A DNA stretch of 17,388 nucleotides from CAYRSS01 sp964426945 (GCA_964426945.1 CAYRSS010000072.1:1-17388); one strand, 5' to 3'; numbered from the stretch's first letter, positions 7,555 to 14,546 are shown. The notes: generated by a model from the sequence alone, not told the origin. Made by a program: numbers and translations.

Positions 7555-8590
7555 GCTGCTTGACCCGCGCCGTCAACTCGCGGATCTCCGCCAGCAGATC
7601 GGGCAGCTTCCGCAGGGCTGCCCGCTCCCGGAGTTCCGCCCGGTGGTCCTGCGCCGGCGAACCGGAGAGCGTCGAGCCCGCCGGGGCGTCCTTCGTCGCC
7701 ATGGAGTATGCCGCCAGCGTCGTTCGCTCGCCAAGCGTCACACCATCGACCACCGCCGTGGCACCCGCGAGGACCACGTAGTCGCCGGTCCGTACGCTCC
7801 CCCCGATCGCGGCGTTGCCCACGACGACGGAGTGCCGTCCGAGGCGAACATTATGGGCAACCTGCACCAGATTATCAATCTTGCTGCCTGCACCGACAAT
7901 CGTGAAGCCGAACTTGGCGCGGTCCACGCAGGAGCACGCGCCGATCTCCACGTCGTCCTCGATCCGCACCCCCCCGATGTGGGGATACTTGTGGTGCCGC
8001 CCGGCTGCGAAGTAGTAGCCGAAGCCGTCGGCCCCGATGACCGAGTTGGGGTGGATCTCGACCCGGTTCCCCAGGACGCAGCCGTCGCGGACGACGACGT
8101 TGGGCCAGAGGGTGCAGTTGTCGCCAAGCCGTGCGTTGCGGCCGACGAACACGCCGGCGTGCAGCCGGACGCCGGCCCCGATCGTGGCGCCCTGTTCGAT
8201 GACCACGTTCGGCCCGATGGCCGGCTCCGCGCCGAGCGTGACCGTCGGATGGATCACCGCGGTCTGGTGCACCCCGGGCGCCGGGCAGGACACCGTGGGC
8301 ATGAACGCCGCCAGAAGGCGCGCGACCGACTCGTCCAGCCGGGGGCAGAGGATCGCGGGCATGGGGGTGGGGCCGTGGTCCACCCGCACGAGCACAACGC
8401 CGGCCCGGCTGGCCGGGAGCCCGGCGGCGTACTTGGCACTCGCTACCCACGTCGCCTGATCAGGTCCGGCCTCGGCAACATCGCCGACCCCGGTGATCAC
8501 CGCCCCGCCGGGCCCGCGCAGGGTTCCGCCGACGAGCGCGGCCAGCTGCTCAGCGAGAATCCCATTGTCTTGTCGATGGTGAGCGTTCAT
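7526..8590 (-). CDS. lpxD: UDP-3-O-acylglucosamine N-acyltransferase LpxD
   Basis: Third acyl-chain enzyme of lipid A synthesis, adding the N-linked hydroxyacyl chain to UDP-3-O-acyl-glucosamine. The 354 residues comprise an N-terminal uridine-binding domain (9-100, with VITGVGDVAEAGPDQATWV), a left-handed beta-helix (105-300) and a C-terminal helical tail (315-350). Landmarks are GADGFGYYF (186-194), VEIGACSCVDRA and QVAHNVRLG, with catalytic His246 (E. coli His239). The ATG at 8590 is chosen because GGGGA precedes it by 5 bases; a second ATG six bases upstream (8596) would add only two residues. The frame is open further upstream but shows no LpxD-like sequence. The last 29 bases overlap the start of lpxC-fabZ. 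Upstream lie a promoter-like element and a tandem repeat rather than the usual skp gene. Confidence 0.95.
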   Translation of the reverse strand: MNAHHRQDNGILAEQLAALVGGTLRGPGGAVITGVGDVAEAGPDQATWVASAKYAAGLPASRAGVVLVRVDHGPTPMPAILCPRLDESVARLLAAFMPTVSCPAPGVHQTAVIHPTVTLGAEPAIGPNVVIEQGATIGAGVRLHAGVFVGRNARLGDNCTLWPNVVVRDGCVLGNRVEIHPNSVIGADGFGYYFAAGRHHKYPHIGGVRIEDDVEIGACSCVDRAKFGFTIVGAGSKIDNLVQVAHNVRLGRHSVVVGNAAIGGSVRTGDYVVLAGATAVVDGVTLGERTTLAAYSMATKDAPAGSTLSGSPAQDHRAELRERAALRKLPDLLAEIRELTARVKQLEESAHHRT

Positions 8591-8607
8591 CGCCATCCCC
8601 CGGGCGG

Positions 8608-8637
8608 ATTCTACCTCGCTGGGTGAGAACTGCGCAC
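8608..8637 (-). promoter_or_regulatory. Candidate lpxD promoter, similar to the one before ompH
   Basis: On the minus strand, GGTGCGCA (hexamer TGCGCA at 8636-8631) is followed after 17 bases by TAGAAT (8613-8608) in the context TAGAATCCGC. Exactly the same ten bases, preceded by GGTGTGCA at 16 bases, occur ahead of ompH at 11116-11144. The -10 matches consensus at 5 of 6 positions and the -35 only at 3. Transcription from here would give a leader of about ten bases. Confidence 0.35.
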
Positions 8638-8662
8638 CCTCCGGAACAGGGCGCCGTTTTGC

Positions 8663-8702
8663 GCGCGCGCGTAAGTTATCGAGCGCGCGCATAACTTATC
8701 GA
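8663..8702. repeat. Tandem 20-bp direct repeat upstream of lpxD
   Basis: Two adjacent 20-base units (8663-8682 and 8683-8702) agree at 18 of 20 positions; each is a GCGCGCGC run followed by TAAGTTATCGA or TAACTTATCGA with one flanking change. The two differences make TAAGTTAT in the first unit the reverse complement of ATAACTTA in the second, so the pair is also an inverted repeat with an 11-base spacer. The AT-rich cores stand out in GC-rich DNA and look like a protein-binding operator. The site lies between the regulator gene and lpxD. Confidence 0.7.
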
Positions 8703-8714
8703 ACAGCCGTTCGA
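8699..8714. other. Short hairpin just after the regulator gene
   Basis: TCGAAC (8699-8704) and GTTCGA (8709-8714) form a 6-bp perfect stem with a 4-base loop, starting three bases after the stop codon of the AlbA_2 regulator and overlapping the end of the tandem repeat. It may be a weak terminator or part of the operator; there is no T-run. Confidence 0.3.
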
Positions 8715-8716
8715 TT

Positions 8717-10408
8717 TCACTCCCTCGGCCGATAGCGACGTCCACGCCTCTCCCCCTCGGAGACGAGCCGACCACCGGCCGCGAGGCGTCGCAGGAGCCG
8801 CGAGGCGGCGTGGGGCTCGATCCTGCAGAGGCTGGCAGCCTCCGCGCGGGTGATCGACCCATGTTTGCGAGCATACTGAACGATCATTTCCTCCTGCTGG
8901 GCGGATGGGAACCCGACTTGGCGGACATAGGCCGCCGGCTCGCCAAGCCGACGATAGCTTGCCGCAGCCAGATGGTACACCCTCGACCGCGTGTTCCCCT
9001 TGGCTTCGATCAAGCCCGACTCGACCAATCGTTCCATCACGCGGCGAGCCTCGTTGAGGCTTTTCTGCAGAAGGGGGGCGGTCTCCTCCAATGTGAGCCG
9101 ACGCATCCGTCGGAGTTCATGCAGGACGAGCATCTCATCAAGCCCGAACAGCGCATCCAGCCGCTCGCATTCCTGGACGAGCTTCACGAACTCAATGTCC
9201 GCATCACCCCCCGGCATGCTGACCTTCACGAGGTCCGGCGAGCTGTGAGCGTAAGTAGGTGCAGGATGCCCTGACCTGAGTTGCTCCGAGAAGATCAGGT
9301 CGATACCCCTTCCGGTTCGCTCGACGAGCCCCGCCCGCTTGAACGCATCCGCAAGAGCCGGGTTGCGGGGGCGTGGGGGTGTAATCAGGATGTTGTCCAG
9401 GCGAACCCCGGCTGGGAATCCTCCTGGGCTCGCCACTTCGATACGATCTGCGTGCCACTGTACGTGTACGGTGCCTAGTCGAGTGTAGTCCCGATGCACG
9501 AAGGCATTGGCAGTCGCTTCCCGGAAAGCTCGTCCCGAGAAATTCGGAACGACGCTCCGGATGAGCCCGATCATTACTTCCTGCTCGTGACGCCGGGCCT
9601 CAAACCGGCCGAGCAACTCCTCCATCAGTCGCAGCAGCGGCCAACGGAAGAAGTCGTTCACTTCCACACGCGTTCCCGAAAGCACCTGAAACGCCGCCTC
9701 GTGCGTTGGAACAAGGCGTCTCAGCGCAGACTCCTTTCCGAAAAGCAGGAGCCCAAGCAGTCGAACGTCGTGCACTTCGCCGTTGGCGTCAATCGCCCCC
9801 AGCGCCTTGGCAATCTCGATGTCGGGAAGGTGCTGGAGGCTCGCATCGCCCTGCTGTCCCGACTGCCGCACGCATCGGCGGAACCGCTCGAACTCGAGCG
9901 GATCAAGATCTGACCATCGGGCGCCCGGCAACGTCATCAAGGAGGGATCGATATGCCGCAGGTCGGCTTGGCGGGAAAGCATGTCCTGAAGGAACATCGG
10001 CAGACACTCTGGTCGGCCATTCAGATCCAGAACCCGGCGAAGGTACTTTCCATCACTTGTCGCCACAGGAGAAGTCGACGGCGGCACGACGATCACGACC
10101 ACTGAACGCCCATCCAGCGAGAGGAGTTCAGCTTGGCAGGCGAGGGATGGACGCGTCCGGTTCGCGATGAGCGCGCAAAACCTCTGGGAGTCTGGCGGCT
10201 CGCCGTGTCGCGGACCCAGTCCGGTGATCGACCCATCATCGCCCACGCCCAGCAGCAGATAACCGGGCTCGGTGGAGGGGCGATTGGCGAGGCAGACTGC
10301 AGCTTCGATGACGGCCGAATCGCTCAGATCCGCGCGGGGATCGCCCTTGAATTCAACGTCCAGCGTCTCGCCTGCGGCAATGAGCCGCTCGACTTCCTTC
10401 GGGGTCAT
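8717..10408 (-). CDS. Schlafen-AlbA_2 / HATPase transcriptional regulator
   Basis: A 563-residue protein of the COG2865 type (RecG-related predicted transcriptional regulator). Residues 10-130 are a Schlafen AlbA_2 domain: ETLDVEFKGD, then GYLLLGVGDDGSITGLG. Residues 290-385 match the C-terminal ATPase-like domain of this family: REATANAFVHRDY, DRIEVASPGGFPAGV, PRPRNPALADAF, GLVERTGRGID. Two winged-helix-like segments follow, at about 423-480 and 503-560 (EMIVQYARKHGSITRAEAAS). The ATG at 10408 has GGAGG seven bases upstream. It lies 31 bases after ompH and 126 before lpxD on the same strand, splitting a normally adjacent pair. Family members are predicted DNA-binding regulators; some accompany mobile or defence loci. 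The nearby 20-bp repeats are a candidate target. Ligand and targets are unknown. Confidence 0.9.
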   Translation of the reverse strand: MTPKEVERLIAAGETLDVEFKGDPRADLSDSAVIEAAVCLANRPSTEPGYLLLGVGDDGSITGLGPRHGEPPDSQRFCALIANRTRPSLACQAELLSLDGRSVVVIVVPPSTSPVATSDGKYLRRVLDLNGRPECLPMFLQDMLSRQADLRHIDPSLMTLPGARWSDLDPLEFERFRRCVRQSGQQGDASLQHLPDIEIAKALGAIDANGEVHDVRLLGLLLFGKESALRRLVPTHEAAFQVLSGTRVEVNDFFRWPLLRLMEELLGRFEARRHEQEVMIGLIRSVVPNFSGRAFREATANAFVHRDYTRLGTVHVQWHADRIEVASPGGFPAGVRLDNILITPPRPRNPALADAFKRAGLVERTGRGIDLIFSEQLRSGHPAPTYAHSSPDLVKVSMPGGDADIEFVKLVQECERLDALFGLDEMLVLHELRRMRRLTLEETAPLLQKSLNEARRVMERLVESGLIEAKGNTRSRVYHLAAASYRRLGEPAAYVRQVGFPSAQQEEMIVQYARKHGSITRAEAASLCRIEPHAASRLLRRLAAGGRLVSEGERRGRRYRPRE

Positions 10409-10439
10409 CGGAGCGCCTCCGTAGGCTGCTAGCCCGCCC

Positions 10440-11042
10440 CTACGGCTTCTTTTCCCCGCCGCCCGCCGCCGCGGCGGCTTCGCTCTGCTGGTACGCCTCG
10501 TTGAGACGCTGCGCCACCTTGGAGGTGAGGTCCACGCTCGGGCGGAAGTAGAGCACCTTCTGCAGCATGATCTGCTGGCGAAGGACGTCCGACGTAGCTC
10601 CGCTGGGCGGGGGAATCTCGTCCTTGGCGAGCACGACGTCGATGCCGTCCTCCTCGGCGACCTTCGCGACCATCGCGCGGATGTCGTCGTAGATGCTGCG
10701 CAGCGACGTATTCACGATCCGATCCAGCCGGACGCCCTCGCGGTCCATGTAGATCTTGAGCCGGGCCTCGCGGAGGATGATCTCCTCCTTGCGGGCCTCG
10801 TAGTCATCGCTGCCGGGCTTGAACTGCTCCTCGATGGCGCGCCGCTGCCGCTCGATCTCGGCCTTCTCGGCGTCGACCTGCTCGCGGTAGCGGGCTCGCA
10901 TAGACTCGAACTCGGCCTCAAGTTTCTCCCGCTTGGCGTACGCATCCGACACCGCCGGCACGTCCACCACGGCGACCTTCGTCCCGCCCGTCGAAGCCTG
11001 GGCACAGATCGCCACCACTATCCACGCTGCATGCATGATCAT
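10440..11042 (-). CDS. OmpH/Skp-family periplasmic chaperone
   Basis: Exported coiled-coil chaperone for outer-membrane proteins, 200 residues. Residues 1-17 look like a short signal peptide (hydrophobic AAWIVVAICAQAS, cleavage probably after AQA). A beta strand KVAVVDVPAVSDAY follows, then a long charged coiled coil (about 38-135), then DGIDVVLAKDEI and VLYFRPSVDLTSKVAQRLNEAY, the latter close to the conserved family ending. The C-terminus is an Ala/Gly-rich tail with KKP. The ATG at 11042 is chosen because AAGGGG lies 9 bases before it and the signal peptide begins there; the frame extends further upstream without family similarity. Skp commonly sits directly ahead of lpxD; here a regulator gene intervenes, and bamA is not in view. 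A Cys at 13 is not preceded by a proper lipobox. Confidence 0.88.
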   Translation of the reverse strand: MIMHAAWIVVAICAQASTGGTKVAVVDVPAVSDAYAKREKLEAEFESMRARYREQVDAEKAEIERQRRAIEEQFKPGSDDYEARKEEIILREARLKIYMDREGVRLDRIVNTSLRSIYDDIRAMVAKVAEEDGIDVVLAKDEIPPPSGATSDVLRQQIMLQKVLYFRPSVDLTSKVAQRLNEAYQQSEAAAAAGGGEKKP

Positions 11043-11115
11043 CCGGAATACCCCTTGTAAGCCGAGACCGAGTCGCCGCACGACAGCGCGCGCCACGCCG
11101 CGTCGCGAATCGCGG

Positions 11116-11144
11116 ATTCTAATGTCATGTAGCCGGATGCACAC
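11116..11144 (-). promoter_or_regulatory. Candidate ompH promoter
   Basis: On the minus strand, GGTGTGCA (hexamer TGTGCA at 11143-11138), 16 bases, then TAGAAT (11121-11116) in TAGAATCCGC; the predicted leader is about 67 bases. The -10 overlaps an inverted repeat GAATC-GCG-GATTC (11107-11119). The similarity to the element before lpxD makes it more credible than its weak -35 alone. Confidence 0.35.
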
Positions 11145-11234
11145 CGGGCGGAAGGCGTCGAGGGACGGTGCGACAGCCGGTCGGGCGGGATCGCGCATGG
11201 CCGAACCACACGCAACCTACTGCGGATAATACGC

Positions 11235-13055
11235 TTATGCGCCGGCCTCACGACTTTCGAGATCGCTCCAGCGCGTGTAGAGGGCGTCGACACGCTGGCG
11301 GGCCGCTTCCAGCGAGGTCCATCGCTTCTGAAGCTCCACGTGATCGGCGGCCACGGCGGGGTCGGCCGCTGCGTCGGCGCATCGCTGGGCCTCCGCCTCA
11401 GCGTCCGCGATCGTCGCCTCCATCGATTGGAGTTCCTTGCGTTCGGACGCCGAGAGAGCGGACCCGGGCTTTCCGGCGGGCTTGCGGCTCTCGACCGGGG
11501 CGGGCTTCGGCTCGGCGGCCGGCGGCGGTGCGGACGCCCGCCGGGCCATGTCCGCCTCCCATTGCGCGCACGAGGCGTAACCGCGCGCGCCGCCGACGCC
11601 GTCGAATCCGACCACTTCGGTACATACTCGATCCAGCATGAACCGGTCGTGTGTTACCAGCACGATCGCGCCTGGGAAGTCTGCCAGGCTCTCCTCGAGG
11701 ATGTCGAGCGAGGCGATGTCGAGGTCGTTGGTCGGCTCGTCGAGCACCAGCACGTCGGCGGGCTGGAGCATCAGGCGGGCGATGAAAATCCGCGCCTGCT
11801 CGCCGCCGGACAGGTCGCGCACCGGCATGTCCAGTTGTTCGATTCGGAACAGGAACCGCTTGGCCCAAGCCGTCACGTGCGTTGGCTTGCCGCGGAAGAC
11901 CACGCTGTCGCCGCCCGGCGCCAGCGCGCGGCGCAGCGAAATCTCCTGCGGCAGCGCCTCACGCCGCTGGTCGAAGAGCACGACGCTCACCGCGTCGGCC
12001 CGGCGAATCGTGCCGGCGTCGGGCGGCAGCGAGCCGGTGAGCACGCGGATGAAGGTTGTCTTCCCGCTGCCGTTGTTACCGACCAGCCCGAGTCGCGTGC
12101 CCGGCGAGAGCGTCACCGAGATGTCGTGAAAGAGTGTGCGGCCGCCGAGGCTCTTTGCCAGCCCGGTCGCCTCGATCAGCTTTTTGGTCTGGCGCCCGGT
12201 GCCGTCGAAGGCGATGCCCGCTGTCGCGGTCTGGGCGTTGCGGCCCTTCAGTTCGCGCAGTTCGTCGTGAAGCCGATACGCCTCCTCAATGCGCGACTTG
12301 GATTTCGTCCGCTGCGCCTTGGAGTTCGACTTCAGAAACGCGGCCTCGCGGCGGACGATATTCGCGAGCGACTCCTCCTGCGCCTTTTGCGCATCGAGAA
12401 AGTCCGCCCGCTTGTCGAGGAAGGTCGTGTAGTCGCCCGAGACGCTGAAGTACCCCTCCGGGTAGATCGGGTTCAGCTCGACCACGCGGGTCGTGACGCG
12501 GTCGAGGAAGTACCGGTCGTGACTGACGGCGAGGAACGCGAACGGCGCCTTGAGCAGCATCTCCTCGAGCCAGTCGATGCCGGCGATGTCGAGGTGATTG
12601 GTTGGCTCGTCCATCAGCAGCAGATCGGGCGTGCGGATCACCTGCCGGGCGATGGAGAGCCGCTTTCGCCAGCCGCCGGACAGGTCGCACACCGGCTGCT
12701 CCTCGTCGGGAAAACCACACTTGCTGATGAGGATCGCGGCCTCGGTGTCGCGCTCGTAGGGCTCCATCTCGCGATCGGCCAGGGCGTCGATGAGCACCGA
12801 GTACACCGTCGCGTCGTCGGGAAAGCGGTCGTGCTGAGCCAGGTAGCCGATCCGCGCCCCCCGCCGGACGTTGACCTCGCCGCGATCGGCCTTCTCCAGC
12901 CCTGCGAGAATCTTGAGGAACGTGGTCTTCCCCGCGCCGTTGGGTCCGAGGAACCCGACGCGCTCATCATCCGCGAATCCGATGGACAGGTCGGAGAACA
13001 GCTCCTTCGTGCCATAGGCCTTGGACACCTGCATGCACGTCAGCAGCGTCGCCAT
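11235..13055 (-). CDS. uup: ABC-F family ATPase, Uup type
   Basis: Soluble tandem-ATPase protein of 606 residues without membrane segments; ABC-F proteins act on ribosomes, and Uup is linked to translation, ribosome assembly and DNA transposition phenotypes in E. coli. First domain: Walker A GPNGAGKTT (37-45), signature LSGGWRKR (125-132), Walker B LLLMDEPTNHLD (145-156). Second domain: GNNGSGKTT (326-334), LSGGEQAR (415-422), VLVLDEPTNDLD (435-446). The linker of about 210-290 is charged and helical. A C-terminal coiled coil (about 535-606) after a Pro/Ala-rich spacer is typical of Uup. The ATG at 13055 has GAGG six bases upstream; the frame continues into repeat DNA upstream, which is not coding. 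It lies 192 bases before ompH on the same strand. Other ABC-F subgroups are possible, but the C-terminal domain favours Uup. Confidence 0.93.
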   Translation of the reverse strand: MATLLTCMQVSKAYGTKELFSDLSIGFADDERVGFLGPNGAGKTTFLKILAGLEKADRGEVNVRRGARIGYLAQHDRFPDDATVYSVLIDALADREMEPYERDTEAAILISKCGFPDEEQPVCDLSGGWRKRLSIARQVIRTPDLLLMDEPTNHLDIAGIDWLEEMLLKAPFAFLAVSHDRYFLDRVTTRVVELNPIYPEGYFSVSGDYTTFLDKRADFLDAQKAQEESLANIVRREAAFLKSNSKAQRTKSKSRIEEAYRLHDELRELKGRNAQTATAGIAFDGTGRQTKKLIEATGLAKSLGGRTLFHDISVTLSPGTRLGLVGNNGSGKTTFIRVLTGSLPPDAGTIRRADAVSVVLFDQRREALPQEISLRRALAPGGDSVVFRGKPTHVTAWAKRFLFRIEQLDMPVRDLSGGEQARIFIARLMLQPADVLVLDEPTNDLDIASLDILEESLADFPGAIVLVTHDRFMLDRVCTEVVGFDGVGGARGYASCAQWEADMARRASAPPPAAEPKPAPVESRKPAGKPGSALSASERKELQSMEATIADAEAEAQRCADAAADPAVAADHVELQKRWTSLEAARQRVDALYTRWSDLESREAGA

Positions 13056-13147
13056 TCGATCCTCGTGTAGCGAAACAAACCCCGGAAACCGCAAACCCCG
13101 CACGTTACCCGCACGGCGTGCTGCGGGGAAGGAGGGGAGGCAATCGC

Positions 13148-13172
13148 GGGCTGCCAAGGCAGAAGGCAGCCC
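13148..13172. other. 8-bp stem hairpin upstream of the ABC-F gene
   Basis: GGGCTGCC (13148-13155) pairs with GGCAGCCC (13165-13172) across a 9-base loop. It lies about 95 bases upstream of the ABC-F start codon. It could be a leader structure of that gene or the rnc 3' end; there is no T-run. Confidence 0.4.
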
Positions 13173-13213
13173 AAGTCGGGTACTACCCGGCGGCCTGCGA
13201 CGGACGGTTTTTG

Positions 13214-13312
13214 CGAGCCGCGACCGCGAGGGAGCGGTGAAGGGCGATACCAGAGCACTCCGGCGCGAAAAAACCCGAACGCACACGATCGCTCCTTTAC
13301 AGTCGCGGCTCG
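13214..13312. repeat. 99-bp element bounded by 25-bp imperfect inverted repeats
   Basis: The left arm (13214-13238, beginning CGAGCCGCGAC) and the reverse complement of the right arm (13288-13312, beginning CGAGCCGCGACTG) agree at 20 of 25 positions, and all five differences are transitions. The spacer is 49 bases. The size and terminal inverted repeats resemble a small non-autonomous element or a REP/BIME-like palindromic unit. I recall arm-like sequences as frequent in planctomycete intergenic regions, but cannot verify this here. Confidence 0.6.
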
Positions 13313-13351
13313 GAGACTCGCCCCCGTGCGACGCGAGTCTTCCCTTTGCGG

Positions 13352-13395
13352 TCTTTGCGCCTTGGCGTGGGATAGCTCACGCCAAGGCGCAAAGA
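13352..13395. repeat. Perfect 18-bp inverted repeat with 8-base loop
   Basis: TCTTTGCGCCTTGGCGTG (13352-13369) is exactly complementary to 13378-13395, separated by GGATAGCT. As RNA from either strand it would form a very stable hairpin. Part of the right arm starts a motif (CTCACGC..AGG) that recurs at 13404, so the palindrome seems to be built from head-to-head copies of a short repeat. Confidence 0.75.
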
Positions 13396-13397
13396 GA

Positions 13398-13440
13398 AGA
13401 ATGCTCACGCAGAGGAGCGGAGGGCGCGGAGAGGCGCCAG
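13398..13440 (+). repeat. CT/GA-rich repeat module, copy B
   Basis: Related in inverted orientation to 1291-1345. Its minus strand contains CGCGCCCTCCGC and ends in GTGAG like copy A. It directly follows the perfect palindrome. Confidence 0.45.
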
Positions 13441-13520
13441 ACGTATGCACGGCGCATGACGGTCGGGACGCGCGAAGGAACAGACCGCCGACTTTGCACC
13501 CGCGCCCGGGTGGTGCACCT

Positions 13521-13549
13521 GAAATTTGAAATTTGAGATTTGAGATGTG
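13521..13549. repeat. AT-rich low-complexity repeat
   Basis: About three short units of an AATTTGAGA-like motif in tandem. It is a sharp AT-rich patch in GC-rich surroundings. No function is evident. Confidence 0.5.
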
Positions 13550-13646
13550 CGGAAGCCAGGGCATTGCAAAGACCGCGAATCAACCCGTGGGCGGTGCCTA
13601 CCGGGCGCGCTGGGGAATGCTGCCCGGCCCACGTCCTCGCGCTTCG

Positions 13647-13674
13647 TCATTCGTAACTCGTAATTCGTAATTCC
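13647..13674. repeat. TCGTAAT-type short tandem repeat after rnc
   Basis: Three or more degenerate units of ATTCGTAA/CTCGTAA in a row, ending seven bases before the rnc stop codon on the other strand. It may mark the rnc mRNA 3' end; no hairpin is visible within it. Confidence 0.5.
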
Positions 13675-13680
13675 CTCGCC

Positions 13681-14430
13681 CTACACCTCGCCGTGCCCTT
13701 CACCGTTGCGGCCGTTGCGCAGGACGGCCAGCGCACGCTTGGCAGCCTCCTGTTCGGCCGACTTCTTGCTTGGGCCCCAGGCGCTGGGGAAGCGCTCGTG
13801 GCCGATCACCACGCACACTTCGAAGCACTTGCTGTGGTCGGGGCCCTGCTCGTCGAGGGTTTCGTAGAGCGGCGTGCTCGACATGTTGCGCTGGGCGTAT
13901 TGCTGCAGCGCGGATTTGTGGTTGCCCTGTTCGTCGGTGCGGGCGAGCCGGGCGATGTGCGGTCGCACGGCGCCGAGGATAAAGACCTTGGCCGCCTCGA
14001 ACCCGGCATCGAGCAGCAGCGCGCCGACGATCGACTCGAAGACCGCCGCGCGCAGCGAGGTCGGCAGGTTGTTCGCCCCCGCCACCCCCTTGCCGAGCAC
14101 CAGCAGGTCGGTCAGGCCGATCTCATCCGCCATGGCCGCACAGGTCGCGCGCGACACAACGGCCGACTTGACCTTCGTCAGATCGCCTTCGAGCCACTGG
14201 GGAAACTTGAGGAAGAGCTCTTCGCAGACGACCAGCCCGAGCACCGAGTCGCCCAGGAACTCAAGCCGCTCATTGCTGGCGACCCGGGTCTCTGCAATGG
14301 AGGAGTGTGTCAGGGCGCTGCGGAGCAGTTGCGGGTTCGAGAAGACGACACCCAGAACCGCTTGCGCGCGCGAAACGAGATCCGCGTCAGCCACCTTCGG
14401 TGCCCCTGGCGGGCATGCGGCGAAAGCCAC
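13681..14430 (-). CDS. rnc: Ribonuclease III
   Basis: Double-strand-specific endoribonuclease for rRNA and mRNA processing, 249 residues. The nuclease domain (about 17-150) contains the signature NERLEFLGDSVLG with metal-ligand Glu57 and Asp61, and VFESIVGALLLDAG with catalytic Glu132. The double-stranded-RNA-binding domain covers about 170-240 (HKSALQQYAQ to KKSAEQEAAKRAL). The second acidic site, Asp114 of E. coli, aligns with Ala129 (LRAAVFESIVG); Bacteroidetes enzymes vary at this position too, as I recall, but alanine is notable. The GTG at 14430 is chosen because GGGAGG ends seven bases upstream; a GTG six bases earlier lies too close to that ribosome site. The N-terminal 15 residues are Ala/Pro-rich. 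A candidate promoter lies at 14547-14575 and a palindrome lies in the leader. Confidence 0.95.
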   Translation of the reverse strand: MAFAACPPGAPKVADADLVSRAQAVLGVVFSNPQLLRSALTHSSIAETRVASNERLEFLGDSVLGLVVCEELFLKFPQWLEGDLTKVKSAVVSRATCAAMADEIGLTDLLVLGKGVAGANNLPTSLRAAVFESIVGALLLDAGFEAAKVFILGAVRPHIARLARTDEQGNHKSALQQYAQRNMSSTPLYETLDEQGPDHSKCFEVCVVIGHERFPSAWGPSKKSAEQEAAKRALAVLRNGRNGEGHGEV

Positions 14431-14464
14431 GCCCACGCCTCCCTATAGGCGCACGAGGCTTTCG

Positions 14465-14478
14465 TAGCAGGCCTGCTA
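14465..14478. promoter_or_regulatory. Perfect 14-bp palindrome in the rnc leader
   Basis: TAGCAGGCCTGCTA is its own reverse complement. It lies 34 bases upstream of the rnc start, downstream of the candidate promoter. It could bind a dimeric repressor as DNA, or fold into a 5-bp hairpin as RNA; E. coli rnc is autoregulated by cleavage of a leader hairpin, a parallel that is only suggestive here. Confidence 0.4.
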
Positions 14479-14546
14479 TCACGACCGGCCGGGCAGCCCA
14501 GGCCGCGGAGGAGTCAAACTCGCCGCAGCCTCACCCAGCCTGTCCC

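Larger units (their letters stand above)
13056..13680. other. Repeat-rich intergenic region between rnc and the ABC-F gene
   Basis: More than 600 bases without a credible gene. Small open frames here are interrupted by strong inverted repeats and low-complexity modules, listed separately at 13148-13172, 13214-13312, 13352-13395, 13398-13440, 13521-13549 and 13647-13674. The promoter of the ABC-F gene may be inside, but no convincing hexamer pair was found. Confidence 0.7.

Noticed and set aside
4035..7563. Plus-strand open frames opposite the oxidoreductase, lpxA and lpxC-fabZ
   Set aside because: They mirror codon bias of the real minus-strand genes and show no motifs.
11000..11042. OmpH protein as a lipoprotein (Cys13)
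   Set aside because: The residue before the cysteine is Ile, not Gly/Ala/Ser, so a lipobox is not satisfied; ordinary signal peptidase cleavage after AQA fits better.
11340..13070. Long open frame on the plus strand opposite the ABC-F gene (576 codons)
   Set aside because: It is a GC-driven antisense shadow; the minus strand encodes intact Walker and signature motifs over the same span.
13200..13680. Possible CRISPR array
   Set aside because: The repeats are of different types, partly inverted, not evenly spaced, and no cas genes are present.
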